Assembly (NCBI GenBank): GCA_017858325.1
Contig: JAFMBT010000006.1
Location: 1 to 64,000, forward strand
Direction of reading: 5' to 3'
Source of the DNA: Candidatus Planktophila sp.
GTDB lineage: Bacteria; Actinomycetota; Actinomycetes; Nanopelagicales; Nanopelagicaceae
DNA length: 64,000 nucleotides
In this document: positions 26,366-34,062 of the stretch, piece after piece
How the letters are laid out: every line of letters begins with the position of its first letter
How positions within the stretch are numbered: position 1 is the stretch's first letter
Notes under the pieces: model-generated
What the model saw: the letters and a program-made list of their open reading frames with translations, nothing else
The model's database searches: none
Told to the model about the DNA's origin: nothing
Position numbers and translations under genes: made by a program

Positions 26366-28474
26366 GTGTTTATGCGACTTGGATCATTTATTGTTCGCCG
26401 CCGCAAAAGTGTATTGATAACCTACATCATCTCTATTCTTGTTGCAGGCGCGATCGGATCACTTTCATTTAGCCGCCTAGATTCTGGTGGATATTCAGAT
26501 CTCAATTCGGAATCTGCCAAAGCTGCTGGATACATCACCGATACCTTCAAGGTTCAAGACCCGGTTGCCATTCTTGTCGTCGATGCGGGCACACGTTCTG
26601 TCGATGACCCCACCGTGATGAGTGAAGCGACAACTTTGGAGAAAGAAGTTGCTGCGGCAAAAGGAATTAGTCGAACACTCTCTTATTGGTCAACTGGTGG
26701 GTCACCTAACCTAGCTTCATCTGATCGCAAAGCCGCTTTTCTCTTTATCTATGCCGATATCGAAAATTTTGATTTCGAAGGCTATGAGGCTGTCGGAAAA
26801 ACTATCTCTGAAAACTTCGATGGTAAATACAAATCATTAGAGGTCTATGCCGGTGGTGGAGCAGTCGTTACAAATGCGATTAATTCCAAGATTAAGACCG
26901 ATCTTTTATTAGCTGAAGGAATAGCAATTCCATTAACCTTCATCTTGCTCGCCTTTGTATTCGGCGCTCTCGTTGCCTCAGCCATGCCACTTGTTGTTGG
27001 CGTTGGCGCAATTCTTGGCTCTTTCTTCCTCACCTACCTTCTTACCCTTGTTACTGATGTGAGCGTATTCGCCCTCAATCTCATCACAGGATTGGGCTTA
27101 GGGCTCGGTATCGATTACGCACTTCTGATCGTCAATCGTTTCCGGGAAGAGATGCATAATGGAAAAAGTGTTGAAGAGAGCGCGATCATCACTGTAGGCA
27201 CAGCAGGTAAGACTGTCTTCTATTCGGGTTTGACGGTGATGGTCACACTCAGCGCACTTCTACTCTTTCCGCTGAACTTCCTTAAATCTTTTGGTTATGC
27301 CGGTGTAGTCGTCACGCTCTTTGCAATCTTTGGGGCGCTCATTCCACTTCCCGCTCTTCTGGCAATCTTAGGTAAGCGCGTCGATAAAGGTGTGATTCGT
27401 AAAGGTGGCCTTGCTCCGAAAGAAGATGGACGCTGGGCAAAAACTGCACGCACTGTGATGGCACGTCCAGTTCCCGTTGTCATAGGTTCACTTGCGTTAC
27501 TCATTGTTATGGCAATGCCAATCGTAAATATTGCTTTCGCACAAGTAGATTCCCGAGTACTTCCAGCATCTGATCGTGCAGCAATTAGCTCGCAAGTAAT
27601 TGAAGAACGATTTGCAAGTTTTGAAGGTAGCCCCATTGAAGTAATTCTCCCCGATGGCGTCGGTCGCGAGAGCGCGCTCAACTCGTTTTTAGCGCAAGCG
27701 AAGTCTGTTGAAGGAATTACTCGCGTAGGGGAACTTGAATACTCTGGAGAAGATATCCGGGTACAGGTGATCCCTGGTACAAGTTCGCGATCACTTGATG
27801 CTGAAAGACTTATTAAAGAGTTGCGCGCTCTTGAAAAACCAGCGGGGCTTCTCATTGGCGGTGTTGCAGCAGACTTCACCGACTCACAAGGTGGCATCGC
27901 TAAAACACTTCCATGGGCCCTTGGTTGGATCGGCTTTGCAGTCTTCATACTTATCTTTATCTTCACCGGATCCATCATTTTGCCGATTAAGGCAGTTCTT
28001 CTCAATGGTTTATCTCTCGTTGCCACACTCGGTGTCATCACATGGATCTTTATCGATGGAAATCTCAAGTGGCTAGTTGGTGACTTCACAGTTACCGGAA
28101 CGTTAGATACAGGCTCAGTAATCTTGGTAGCAGTTGTTGTCTTTGGTCTATCAATGGATTACGAACTCTTCTTACTTTCACGTATCCGCGAAGAGCATCT
28201 CGCTGGTAAATCAAATGTTGAGGCAGTTGCAGTAGGCCTACAGCGCTCTGCTCGCATTATTACCGCGGCTGCGCTTTTGCTAGCAGTTGTCTTTGCCGCC
28301 TTTATCACAAGTGGGGTCACATCAATCAAGATGCTTGGCTTTGGAGTCGCCTTTGCAGTCCTTCTTGATGCAACACTCATTCGCGCACTTTTGGTCCCTG
28401 CCCTCATGCGCTTATTCGGTGAACGCAACTGGTGGGCGCCTAAGAGTCTTCGCAGATTTACTCTCACTCACTAA
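26366..28474 (+). CDS. MMPL/RND-superfamily membrane transporter
   Basis: 702 residues with the MMPL layout: one helix, an extracytoplasmic domain (about 30-165), five or six helices, then the same pattern again. The paired signatures are GLGLGIDYALLIVNRFREE near residue 248 and VFGLSMDYELFLLSRIREE near 594, whose Asp-Tyr is needed for proton coupling. Mycobacterial MMPL proteins export lipids and siderophores; the cargo here is unknown. The start may be GTG 26366 (leaderless) or ATG 26372. No gene next to it hints at a substrate; the following gene is purU. Confidence 0.93.
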   Translation: MFMRLGSFIVRRRKSVLITYIISILVAGAIGSLSFSRLDSGGYSDLNSESAKAAGYITDTFKVQDPVAILVVDAGTRSVDDPTVMSEATTLEKEVAAAKGISRTLSYWSTGGSPNLASSDRKAAFLFIYADIENFDFEGYEAVGKTISENFDGKYKSLEVYAGGGAVVTNAINSKIKTDLLLAEGIAIPLTFILLAFVFGALVASAMPLVVGVGAILGSFFLTYLLTLVTDVSVFALNLITGLGLGLGIDYALLIVNRFREEMHNGKSVEESAIITVGTAGKTVFYSGLTVMVTLSALLLFPLNFLKSFGYAGVVVTLFAIFGALIPLPALLAILGKRVDKGVIRKGGLAPKEDGRWAKTARTVMARPVPVVIGSLALLIVMAMPIVNIAFAQVDSRVLPASDRAAISSQVIEERFASFEGSPIEVILPDGVGRESALNSFLAQAKSVEGITRVGELEYSGEDIRVQVIPGTSSRSLDAERLIKELRALEKPAGLLIGGVAADFTDSQGGIAKTLPWALGWIGFAVFILIFIFTGSIILPIKAVLLNGLSLVATLGVITWIFIDGNLKWLVGDFTVTGTLDTGSVILVAVVVFGLSMDYELFLLSRIREEHLAGKSNVEAVAVGLQRSARIITAAALLLAVVFAAFITSGVTSIKMLGFGVAFAVLLDATLIRALLVPALMRLFGERNWWAPKSLRRFTLTH

Positions 28475-28481
28475 GAGGGCT

Positions 28482-28493
28482 TACCCTTAGGCC
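28482..28493 (+). promoter_or_regulatory. Leaderless -10 box of purU
   Basis: TACCCT (28482-28487), six bases, then ATG 28494. It begins only 8 bp after the MMPL stop, so purU likely has its own promoter despite the tight spacing. Confidence 0.6.
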
Positions 28494-29333
28494 ATGGATC
28501 TGATTGCCAGTCTGCAGTGTGCTGATCAACCCGGAATTGTCCATGCGATGACCACCGCAGTCTTGGCTTGCGGTGGCAACATCATTGAAAACCAGCAGTT
28601 CACAGATGAACCAACAAATACCTTTGTTATGCGTACCCGTTTTGAAACTTCACAGAGCTTAGATGCTGCACGGAAGAGTTTAACTGAGGGCTTAAGCAAA
28701 TTCTCGCCCGCTCTACATATTCGCCCAACGGATGAGAAGCCGCGCGCATTAGTTCTAGTGACTAAAGAAAGCCACTGCTTGCGAGATTTGCTATACCTTC
28801 TTGAACTTGGTGAGCTACCGATAGAAATTCCATTGATTGTCTCTAACCATGAGGACCTTCGTACTCTTGTTGAATCACATGGATTTACCTTTGCTCATTT
28901 TCCGGTGACTGCCTCAACAAAGGCAGAACAAGAGAAAGCGCTACTTGCACTCATCAAAGAGCACTCCATCGACTTCGTAGTCCTTGCTCGTTACATGCAA
29001 GTTCTATCAAATGAGTTCTGTGCTGCACTGCCTGGACGAATCATTAATATTCACCACTCATTCTTACCAGGATTTAAAGGTGCTAAGCCTTATCACCAAG
29101 CACATGCTCGCGGCGTGAAAATTATCGGAGCAACGGCACACTTTGTGACTTCAGATCTTGATGAAGGTCCAATCATCGAACAAGATATTGCCCATGTTTC
29201 ACACGCATCTACACCCGAAGATTTGATTGCGTTAGGTCGAGATATTGAGCGCCGCGTACTTGCTAAAGCCGTACGCCTCTATGCCCAAGATCGAATCTTT
29301 ATCGTTGGCCAACGCACAGTTGTTTTTTCTTAA
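28494..29333 (+). CDS. purU: Formyltetrahydrofolate deformylase
   Basis: Hydrolyses 10-formyl-THF to formate and THF, balancing the one-carbon pool. The 279-residue product joins an N-terminal ACT regulatory domain (about 1-80, starting LQCADQPGIVHAMTTAVLA) to a formyltransferase domain. The latter shows FVVLARYMQVLSNEF near 163, the catalytic Asn-His region INIHHSFLPGFKGAKPY near 183 and GATAHFVTSDLDEGPI near 206 with the catalytic Asp. Family length matches. It complements the cyclo-ligase at 21.8 kb in folate metabolism but is not in the same transcript. Confidence 0.96.
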   Translation: MDLIASLQCADQPGIVHAMTTAVLACGGNIIENQQFTDEPTNTFVMRTRFETSQSLDAARKSLTEGLSKFSPALHIRPTDEKPRALVLVTKESHCLRDLLYLLELGELPIEIPLIVSNHEDLRTLVESHGFTFAHFPVTASTKAEQEKALLALIKEHSIDFVVLARYMQVLSNEFCAALPGRIINIHHSFLPGFKGAKPYHQAHARGVKIIGATAHFVTSDLDEGPIIEQDIAHVSHASTPEDLIALGRDIERRVLAKAVRLYAQDRIFIVGQRTVVFS

Positions 29334-29342
29334 CTAATTAAA

Positions 29343-29354
29343 TCTGAATTCAGA
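29343..29354. terminator. Weak palindrome after purU and tRNA-Arg
   Basis: TCTGAATTCAGA is a 12-base perfect palindrome 9 bases after the purU stop and 6 bases beyond the tRNA-Arg 3' end. On the minus strand it is followed by TTTAATT. A four-pair stem is weak, so termination is only a possibility. Confidence 0.3.
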
Positions 29355-29360
29355 AATTGG

Positions 29361-29433
29361 TGTCCCCGGCGGGAGTTGAACCTGCGACCTACCGCTTAGG
29401 AGGCGGTTGCTCTATCCACTGAGCTACGGGGAC
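29361..29433 (-). tRNA. tRNA-Arg (anticodon CCT)
   Basis: Minus-strand cloverleaf of 73 nt. Acceptor GTCCCCG pairs with CGGGGAC, discriminator A, CCA not encoded. Anticodon stem ACCGC/GCGGT holds loop CTCCTAA, so anticodon CCT reads AGG. D arm GCTCAGTGGATAGAGC and T loop TTCAACT are canonical. It lies alone between two plus-strand genes. Confidence 0.95.
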
Positions 29434-29486
29434 TAAAAAGTGTGCGTACTTGGCAAAGGTTATCGTTACGACTAACCTAGCCTCAA

Positions 29487-29506
29487 CACGCTCATTTCCG
29501 AGCGTG
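29487..29506. promoter_or_regulatory. Perfect dyad upstream of the saccharopine-dehydrogenase-like gene
   Basis: CACGCTC (29487-29493) and GAGCGTG (29500-29506) form a 7-bp stem around ATTTCC. A candidate -10 (TATATG, 29515-29520) follows 8 bp downstream, placing the dyad where an operator would contact the promoter. The start codon at 29532 then has AAAGG six bases before it. Confidence 0.35.
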
Positions 29507-29531
29507 AAACGAACTATATGAAAGGCCACCC

Positions 29532-30758
29532 ATGAAAGCGCTCGTTATCGGCGCAGGCGGAGTTGGCAGTGCAATCGCAAATATCGCATCCCGTAGACCA
29601 TTTATTAAGCAGATGGTTCTTGCTGATCGCAACCTGTCACGAGCTGAAGCCGCAATAGCAAAGTTAAAGGATTCACGATTCTCCGCGGCGGAGGTGAATG
29701 CTGCAGAACTTGAGGATATACGAGATCTTATTCGTAAGGCGAAGCCAGATATTGTCATTAACGCGGTTGATCCACGATTTGTAATGCCGATCTTTTTGGC
29801 ATGCGAAATCGAAAATACTAATTACATGGATATGGCGATGTCGCTTTCTCGTCCACATCCTCATTATCCAAACTCTGAAACTGGCGTAAAACTTGGTGAC
29901 GAGCAATTTGCTCGTGATTGGAACTGGGGTGAGCGCGGTATCTACGCCCTTGTTGGTATGGGTATCGAGCCTGGTATGAGTGATGTCTTTGCCCGTTATG
30001 CCTCCGATGAGCTCTTTTCACGACTTGATGAAGTAACTATCTTCGACGGTTCAAATCTGACTGTTGAAGGTGCTGACTTTGCTCCATCATTTTCGATTTG
30101 GACAACTATTGAAGAGTGCCTTAATCCACCACTGGTCTGGGAGGATGGACGTGGGTGGTTTACGACAGAACCATTTAGCGAACTTGAAGTCTTTGATTTC
30201 CCTGAAGGAATCGGGCCAGTTGAGTGTGTCAACGTTGAGCACGAAGAAGTTGTACTGATTCCACAGAAGGTTGATGCCAAGAAAGTGCGCTTTAAGTATG
30301 GCCTTGGCTCGGAATTTATCTCAACCTTAAAGACAATTCATATGCTTGGAATGGATCGTAAAGATTCGATCAACGTGCAAGGTGTCCAAGTTTCACCGCG
30401 CGATCTTTTGGCAGCAGCACTTCCTGATCCAGCAACACTTGGCGCACGCATGCGCGGTAAAACATGTGCAGGTACTTTGGTGAAGGGCCTTGATAAGCAA
30501 GGGAAACCAAAAGCTGTCTATATCTATAACGTTGTAGATAATGCGTGGTCTATGGAAAATTACGGTGATCAGGCTGTTGTTTGGCAGACTGCAATTAACC
30601 CCGTCATGGCTATGGAACTTATCCATAAAGGAATCTGGAAACCTGAAGGAGTAAATGGTCCTGAATGGTTTGCACCGCAGCCTTTCCTTGATCTGCTGAC
30701 AGAGTATGGAAGCAGTTGGCACATTAGAGAAGAAGATACGACTGGAATAGAGGCGTAG
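29532..30758 (+). CDS. Saccharopine dehydrogenase / carboxynorspermidine-synthase-like oxidoreductase
   Basis: NAD(P)-dependent enzyme of the saccharopine dehydrogenase family, 408 residues. The Rossmann loop VIGAGGVGSAIANIASRR opens the protein, followed by DIVINAVDPRFVMPIFLACE near residue 74 and YMDMAMSLSRPHPHYP near 98. The catalytic domain shows LVGMGIEPGMSDVFARYA near 141. Length and the ANY-D-type motif fit carboxynorspermidine dehydrogenase and lysine-6-dehydrogenase relatives, so polyamine or lysine metabolism is possible, but I cannot choose between them. It is 2 bp upstream of an SDR gene and probably co-transcribed with it. SD is AAAGG. Confidence 0.85.
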   Translation: MKALVIGAGGVGSAIANIASRRPFIKQMVLADRNLSRAEAAIAKLKDSRFSAAEVNAAELEDIRDLIRKAKPDIVINAVDPRFVMPIFLACEIENTNYMDMAMSLSRPHPHYPNSETGVKLGDEQFARDWNWGERGIYALVGMGIEPGMSDVFARYASDELFSRLDEVTIFDGSNLTVEGADFAPSFSIWTTIEECLNPPLVWEDGRGWFTTEPFSELEVFDFPEGIGPVECVNVEHEEVVLIPQKVDAKKVRFKYGLGSEFISTLKTIHMLGMDRKDSINVQGVQVSPRDLLAAALPDPATLGARMRGKTCAGTLVKGLDKQGKPKAVYIYNVVDNAWSMENYGDQAVVWQTAINPVMAMELIHKGIWKPEGVNGPEWFAPQPFLDLLTEYGSSWHIREEDTTGIEA

Positions 30759-30760
30759 CA

Positions 30761-31519
30761 ATGTCGAAGTGGGCACTTGTCACGGGTGCAACAGCAGGTA
30801 TAGGTGAAAGCTTTACTCGGTTGCTGGCATCCAAGGGCTTTAATATCGCTCTTGTCGCCCGTGACGAGGCTCGTCTTCATCAACGTGCAGCAGCGTTACG
30901 CGAGAAGTATCGGGTGCAGACATTTGTACTTCCCGCAGATCTTGCCACCGATCAGGGTTGCAGTTCGGTTGAGGAGTATCTCAAAGAGTTTGAGATCGAA
31001 GTTCTCATCAATAATGCTGGTTTCGGAATTAATAAGGCATTTACTATGAGCGCCCTTGATGCCGAGCAAGATCTACTTGATGTACTTGTGAGAACTCCTA
31101 TGCGCCTGATGCATGTTGTGCTCCCACAGATGAAGGCGCGAAATAGCGGCACTATTATTAACGTCTCTTCTATTGCAAGCTTTATCGCAGGTGGGACATA
31201 TAGCGCTTCCAAGTCCTACCTCACTGTTTTATCTGAGTCACTGCATACTGAACTACGCGCTACCAATATAAAGATCAGCGCACTCTGTCCCGGATTTACC
31301 CGTACCGAATTTCATGAGCGCGGTCGAATGAAGATGAAGGGCCTTCCAGAATTCATGTGGCTCGATTCTGACCAGCTCGTTGCTCGGTCATGGTCTGATG
31401 CGGAGAGTGGAAAGGCTGTCAGTGTCCCTGGATGGCAGTACAAACTTTTGGTCGGTTTTATCGCGACCCTGCCGAGAAGAATCGTTCGCAGCATAGGAAT
31501 GAACCTACGTAAACGCTGA
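30761..31519 (+). CDS. Short-chain dehydrogenase/reductase
   Basis: Classical SDR of 252 residues. Cofactor loop TGATAGIGESFTRLLASKG near residue 7, VLINNAGFGI near 83, catalytic Ser in INVSSIASFIAGG near 128 and the YSASKSYL Tyr/Lys near 146. The ALVARDEARL Arg after beta2 suggests NADP(H) preference. The C-terminal part (EFMWLDSDQLVARSWSDAES) resembles the DltE/YqjQ group. Substrate unknown. Co-transcription with the preceding oxidoreductase is likely. Confidence 0.9.
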   Translation: MSKWALVTGATAGIGESFTRLLASKGFNIALVARDEARLHQRAAALREKYRVQTFVLPADLATDQGCSSVEEYLKEFEIEVLINNAGFGINKAFTMSALDAEQDLLDVLVRTPMRLMHVVLPQMKARNSGTIINVSSIASFIAGGTYSASKSYLTVLSESLHTELRATNIKISALCPGFTRTEFHERGRMKMKGLPEFMWLDSDQLVARSWSDAESGKAVSVPGWQYKLLVGFIATLPRRIVRSIGMNLRKR

Positions 31520-31590
31520 CGTACACAGGATATTCACTGATTTAAGGGGTACCTTCGTTATGCTTAGTTCATTATCTATGGAGGTTCTCT

Positions 31591-32226
31591 ATGTTTCGCA
31601 AAGTAATCGCCACTGCTACCGCTTCGGTACTGATAGCACTCGCCTTTAGCGCCGCGCCTGCTAGCGCTGCGACGGTAAAGAATGGCACGCCATGCTCTAA
31701 GGCAGGAGCCAAAACAAAGTCAGGTGGCGAGACTTTCCGCTGCGCAAAATATGCCCTCCAGAAGAATGCAAAACTTACCTGGCGTACCAAGGACTGTATC
31801 AAAACTGTTAAAGCTTACCGGAAGACCAACACTTCGGTGACCACCGCCCGCACCGAAACTGCAAAGACTATCGGGACTCTTGATGAAGCGATTGCAAACT
31901 TGGAAGAATCAATTACAGCGCTCACACCCGTTGTTGCAGCAAATGTGAAGGTTGAACAGGATCGTATTGCTGCGATTAAGGTCAAGCTAGATGCGATGAA
32001 AGCTGATACTGCAAATCTTGCAAAGAATGCAAAAAACATCAAGGATTATGAAACAGCTATCTCGTGGCGTGAAATCACGGTACGTCGCCTTGATACTCAG
32101 CTCTCGGCTTTCACTTCTAAAATTAATAAGTTAAAGAATGAGAAGAGTGCGGCAAATAATAACTTATCTCTTATTTCATCCTCTGCCAGCACAGCACTTT
32201 CAACAGCGAAAACCATCTGTCGCTAA
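31591..32226 (+). CDS. Secreted coiled-coil protein with an N-terminal cysteine motif
   Basis: I do not recognise a named family. The 211-residue product has a signal peptide (cleavage near SAAPASA, residue 27), then a short domain with C35, C51 and C69 in the pattern NGTPCSKAG...TFRCAKYA...KLTWRTKDC, where the Trp and Lys spacing looks designed rather than random. From about residue 75 to 205 it is a Thr/Ala/Lys/Glu-rich helix with heptad-like hydrophobics, i.e. a long coiled coil, and it ends TICR (C210). No transmembrane segment or sortase motif is seen. GGAGG sits eight bases before the ATG. A cell-surface or wall-associated role is inference. Its stop abuts the convergent Rieske gene. 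Confidence 0.8.
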   Translation: MFRKVIATATASVLIALAFSAAPASAATVKNGTPCSKAGAKTKSGGETFRCAKYALQKNAKLTWRTKDCIKTVKAYRKTNTSVTTARTETAKTIGTLDEAIANLEESITALTPVVAANVKVEQDRIAAIKVKLDAMKADTANLAKNAKNIKDYETAISWREITVRRLDTQLSAFTSKINKLKNEKSAANNNLSLISSSASTALSTAKTICR

Positions 32227-32661
32227 TTAGCCAATCGTTACCCTTGAAGCGGTTGCCTTAACGGGTAACCGCTTCAATGCTGTTGATGCTGGGCCGACTA
32301 AATTCTTTCCAGCTAATGTGAAAGTTGCTTGATGTGTCTGACATTGCCATTGATTGCCGGTCTGCACGAGTTCACCACCTTGGTGTGTGCATAACAAATT
32401 AACCGCCACATATGCTTTCGCTGAAGTGCGGACAAGTGCAATTGATCTTCCTTGCACATCATCGATGCGAACAACTCCGCCTACTTTCTTCAGCACAGGA
32501 TTAGATTTCAGGGCCACTCGAACTTTGCCCGATCGCAAAATCTTCACACCTGTCGCGGCCGTTGCCGCCTCTGGTGATGAAAAGATGCCGACAGTTACCA
32601 GCGACAGCGCGCAGAGCGCTCCACGGCGAGTAATCCCGGTGGACTCTTCGATATTACTCAT
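32227..32661 (-). CDS. Exported Rieske [2Fe-2S] protein
   Basis: 144 residues with a twin-arginine signal (GITRRGALCALSLVTVGIF, residues 9-27) and Ala-rich cleavage region near 36. The Rieske ligands are complete: C91-T-H93 in LLCTHQGGEL and C107-Q-T-H110 in WQCQTHQATF. Beyond these the domain is minimal and has no further membrane anchor, so it is either secreted or held by the uncleaved signal. It is not next to cytochrome bc genes or an oxygenase; the redox partner is unknown. GGGGAAG eight bases before the ATG is the ribosome site. Divergent from the diguanylate cyclase. Confidence 0.88.
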   Translation of the reverse strand: MSNIEESTGITRRGALCALSLVTVGIFSSPEAATAATGVKILRSGKVRVALKSNPVLKKVGGVVRIDDVQGRSIALVRTSAKAYVAVNLLCTHQGGELVQTGNQWQCQTHQATFTLAGKNLVGPASTALKRLPVKATASRVTIG

Positions 32662-32712
32662 CTGTGGCTTCCCCTATATCCGCTCGCATCTGCCGGTGCA
32701 ATAGTTGCTTGG

Positions 32713-34062
32713 GTGCGAACTTACCCGATTACGCGGTATGGCGCATTGGGAGTTTTTTCTCTTCATCTGGCCCTGCGCTTCATCCTTGATGGTCAGCACA
32801 TTTGGCTAGACCTGATTCTCTATAACCTGGTGGCCCTGCTGGCTTTAGTCACACTCTTTGCATCCCCGGCTCATAACGATCCGCTAGCAATCGCATTTCT
32901 TGCCTGTGCAATGGGTAGCTGGATCTTTGGTTCAGTTCTCTCTAGTTATGGGCAATTCTTTAGTACACCTAGCGCAACCATCTACTTAATCAATATCTCC
33001 TACACGCTTTTTTATCCCTTTGCCTTAATGGCTATTCCGCGGATTATCAGTAAGAGAAAGAAGATTGCCGTTGTTGAAGTTTTAGATGCGGCAATTTTTG
33101 GTTTAGGACTGAGCTCGATTGCAACTGCGCTCATTCTTTCTAGGGTCATCTCAATTGAAGGTGACCAGGGATTTTTTGAAATCTTCTTTCCAATCTGCGA
33201 CCTGGCAATAGCAATTACAATTGGAATTACTGCGATTACTCAACGACTGAATCTACGCTTTTTTATCTTAACTCTCGGATTTGCAATCTACCTAGTTTTT
33301 GATTACCTCTATCTTTGGATGAGTGCTCAGAATCGATATATGTTTGGGACTATCTTTGATAATGGTTGGGTTCTCGGAATCATTTTTATTTCACTCTCAC
33401 TCTGGTATTCACCGGCAAATTCAGAACAAAACTTTTCGATACACCCCGCGTTTATTGCGCTCTCGATCTTTATTAGCCCCACACTCTTGGCGATGATGGC
33501 ACTGCGTCCTGGAATCTTTCCTTCCTACATTGTCTTTCCTACAATCGCTACCCTGTTTCTTGCCTTTATTCGCATGACTGTGAGTTTGCGACAAGCGCGC
33601 GATCTCGGTGATGAGAAGACGTTGGCGCGCACAGATGAACTCACCGGACTTCCCAATCGGCGCAGACTCATTGCAGAACTTGATACATTCTCAAAGGTGG
33701 AAGGTGCGCTGATGCTCCTTGATCTCAATGGATTTAAGCAGGTAAATGATCAATGTGGGCATGGTGCTGGCGATCAGGTCCTGGTTCAAGTGGCTGCACG
33801 ATTTGCTCGAGTACTGCCAGAGAGCGCACTTCTTGCAAGACTAGGTGGTGACGAGTTTGGTGTATTACTCAATGGAACTTCACACTCAACGCTAGAAATT
33901 CTTCAAGCCCTGAAAGCCTGCGTTAGCTATCCCTTTCTTATCGATGGAAAGGATATTTCCGTTGGAGTCAGTATTGGCCATGTCAGTAACAGCGAAGGTG
34001 GAGATTTACTAGCAAAGGCAGATGCGGCTATGTATGTCGCTAAACGATCACTTACTTTTTAA
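32713..34062 (+). CDS. Membrane-bound diguanylate cyclase (GGDEF)
   Basis: 449 residues from GTG 32713. Residues 10-285 form eight or nine transmembrane helices of a MASE-like sensor without a recognisable ligand motif. The C-terminal GGDEF domain (about 300-445) has TDELTGLPNRRRLIAELD, LLDLNGFKQVNDQCGHGAGD and intact RLGGDEFG (GGDEF at 378-382), so it should make cyclic di-GMP. The allosteric I-site RxxD normally five residues before GGDEF is absent (ESALLA there), so product inhibition is probably lost. No EAL or PilZ gene lies nearby. It overlaps the convergent photolyase by 11 bp. Confidence 0.92.
   Translation: MRTYPITRYGALGVFSLHLALRFILDGQHIWLDLILYNLVALLALVTLFASPAHNDPLAIAFLACAMGSWIFGSVLSSYGQFFSTPSATIYLINISYTLFYPFALMAIPRIISKRKKIAVVEVLDAAIFGLGLSSIATALILSRVISIEGDQGFFEIFFPICDLAIAITIGITAITQRLNLRFFILTLGFAIYLVFDYLYLWMSAQNRYMFGTIFDNGWVLGIIFISLSLWYSPANSEQNFSIHPAFIALSIFISPTLLAMMALRPGIFPSYIVFPTIATLFLAFIRMTVSLRQARDLGDEKTLARTDELTGLPNRRRLIAELDTFSKVEGALMLLDLNGFKQVNDQCGHGAGDQVLVQVAARFARVLPESALLARLGGDEFGVLLNGTSHSTLEILQALKACVSYPFLIDGKDISVGVSIGHVSNSEGGDLLAKADAAMYVAKRSLTF

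Noticed and set aside
27295-28089. 264-codon open frame opposite the MMPL gene
   Set aside because: No family resemblance, and low-complexity Ser/Thr/Arg composition mirrors the hydrophobic codons of MMPL.
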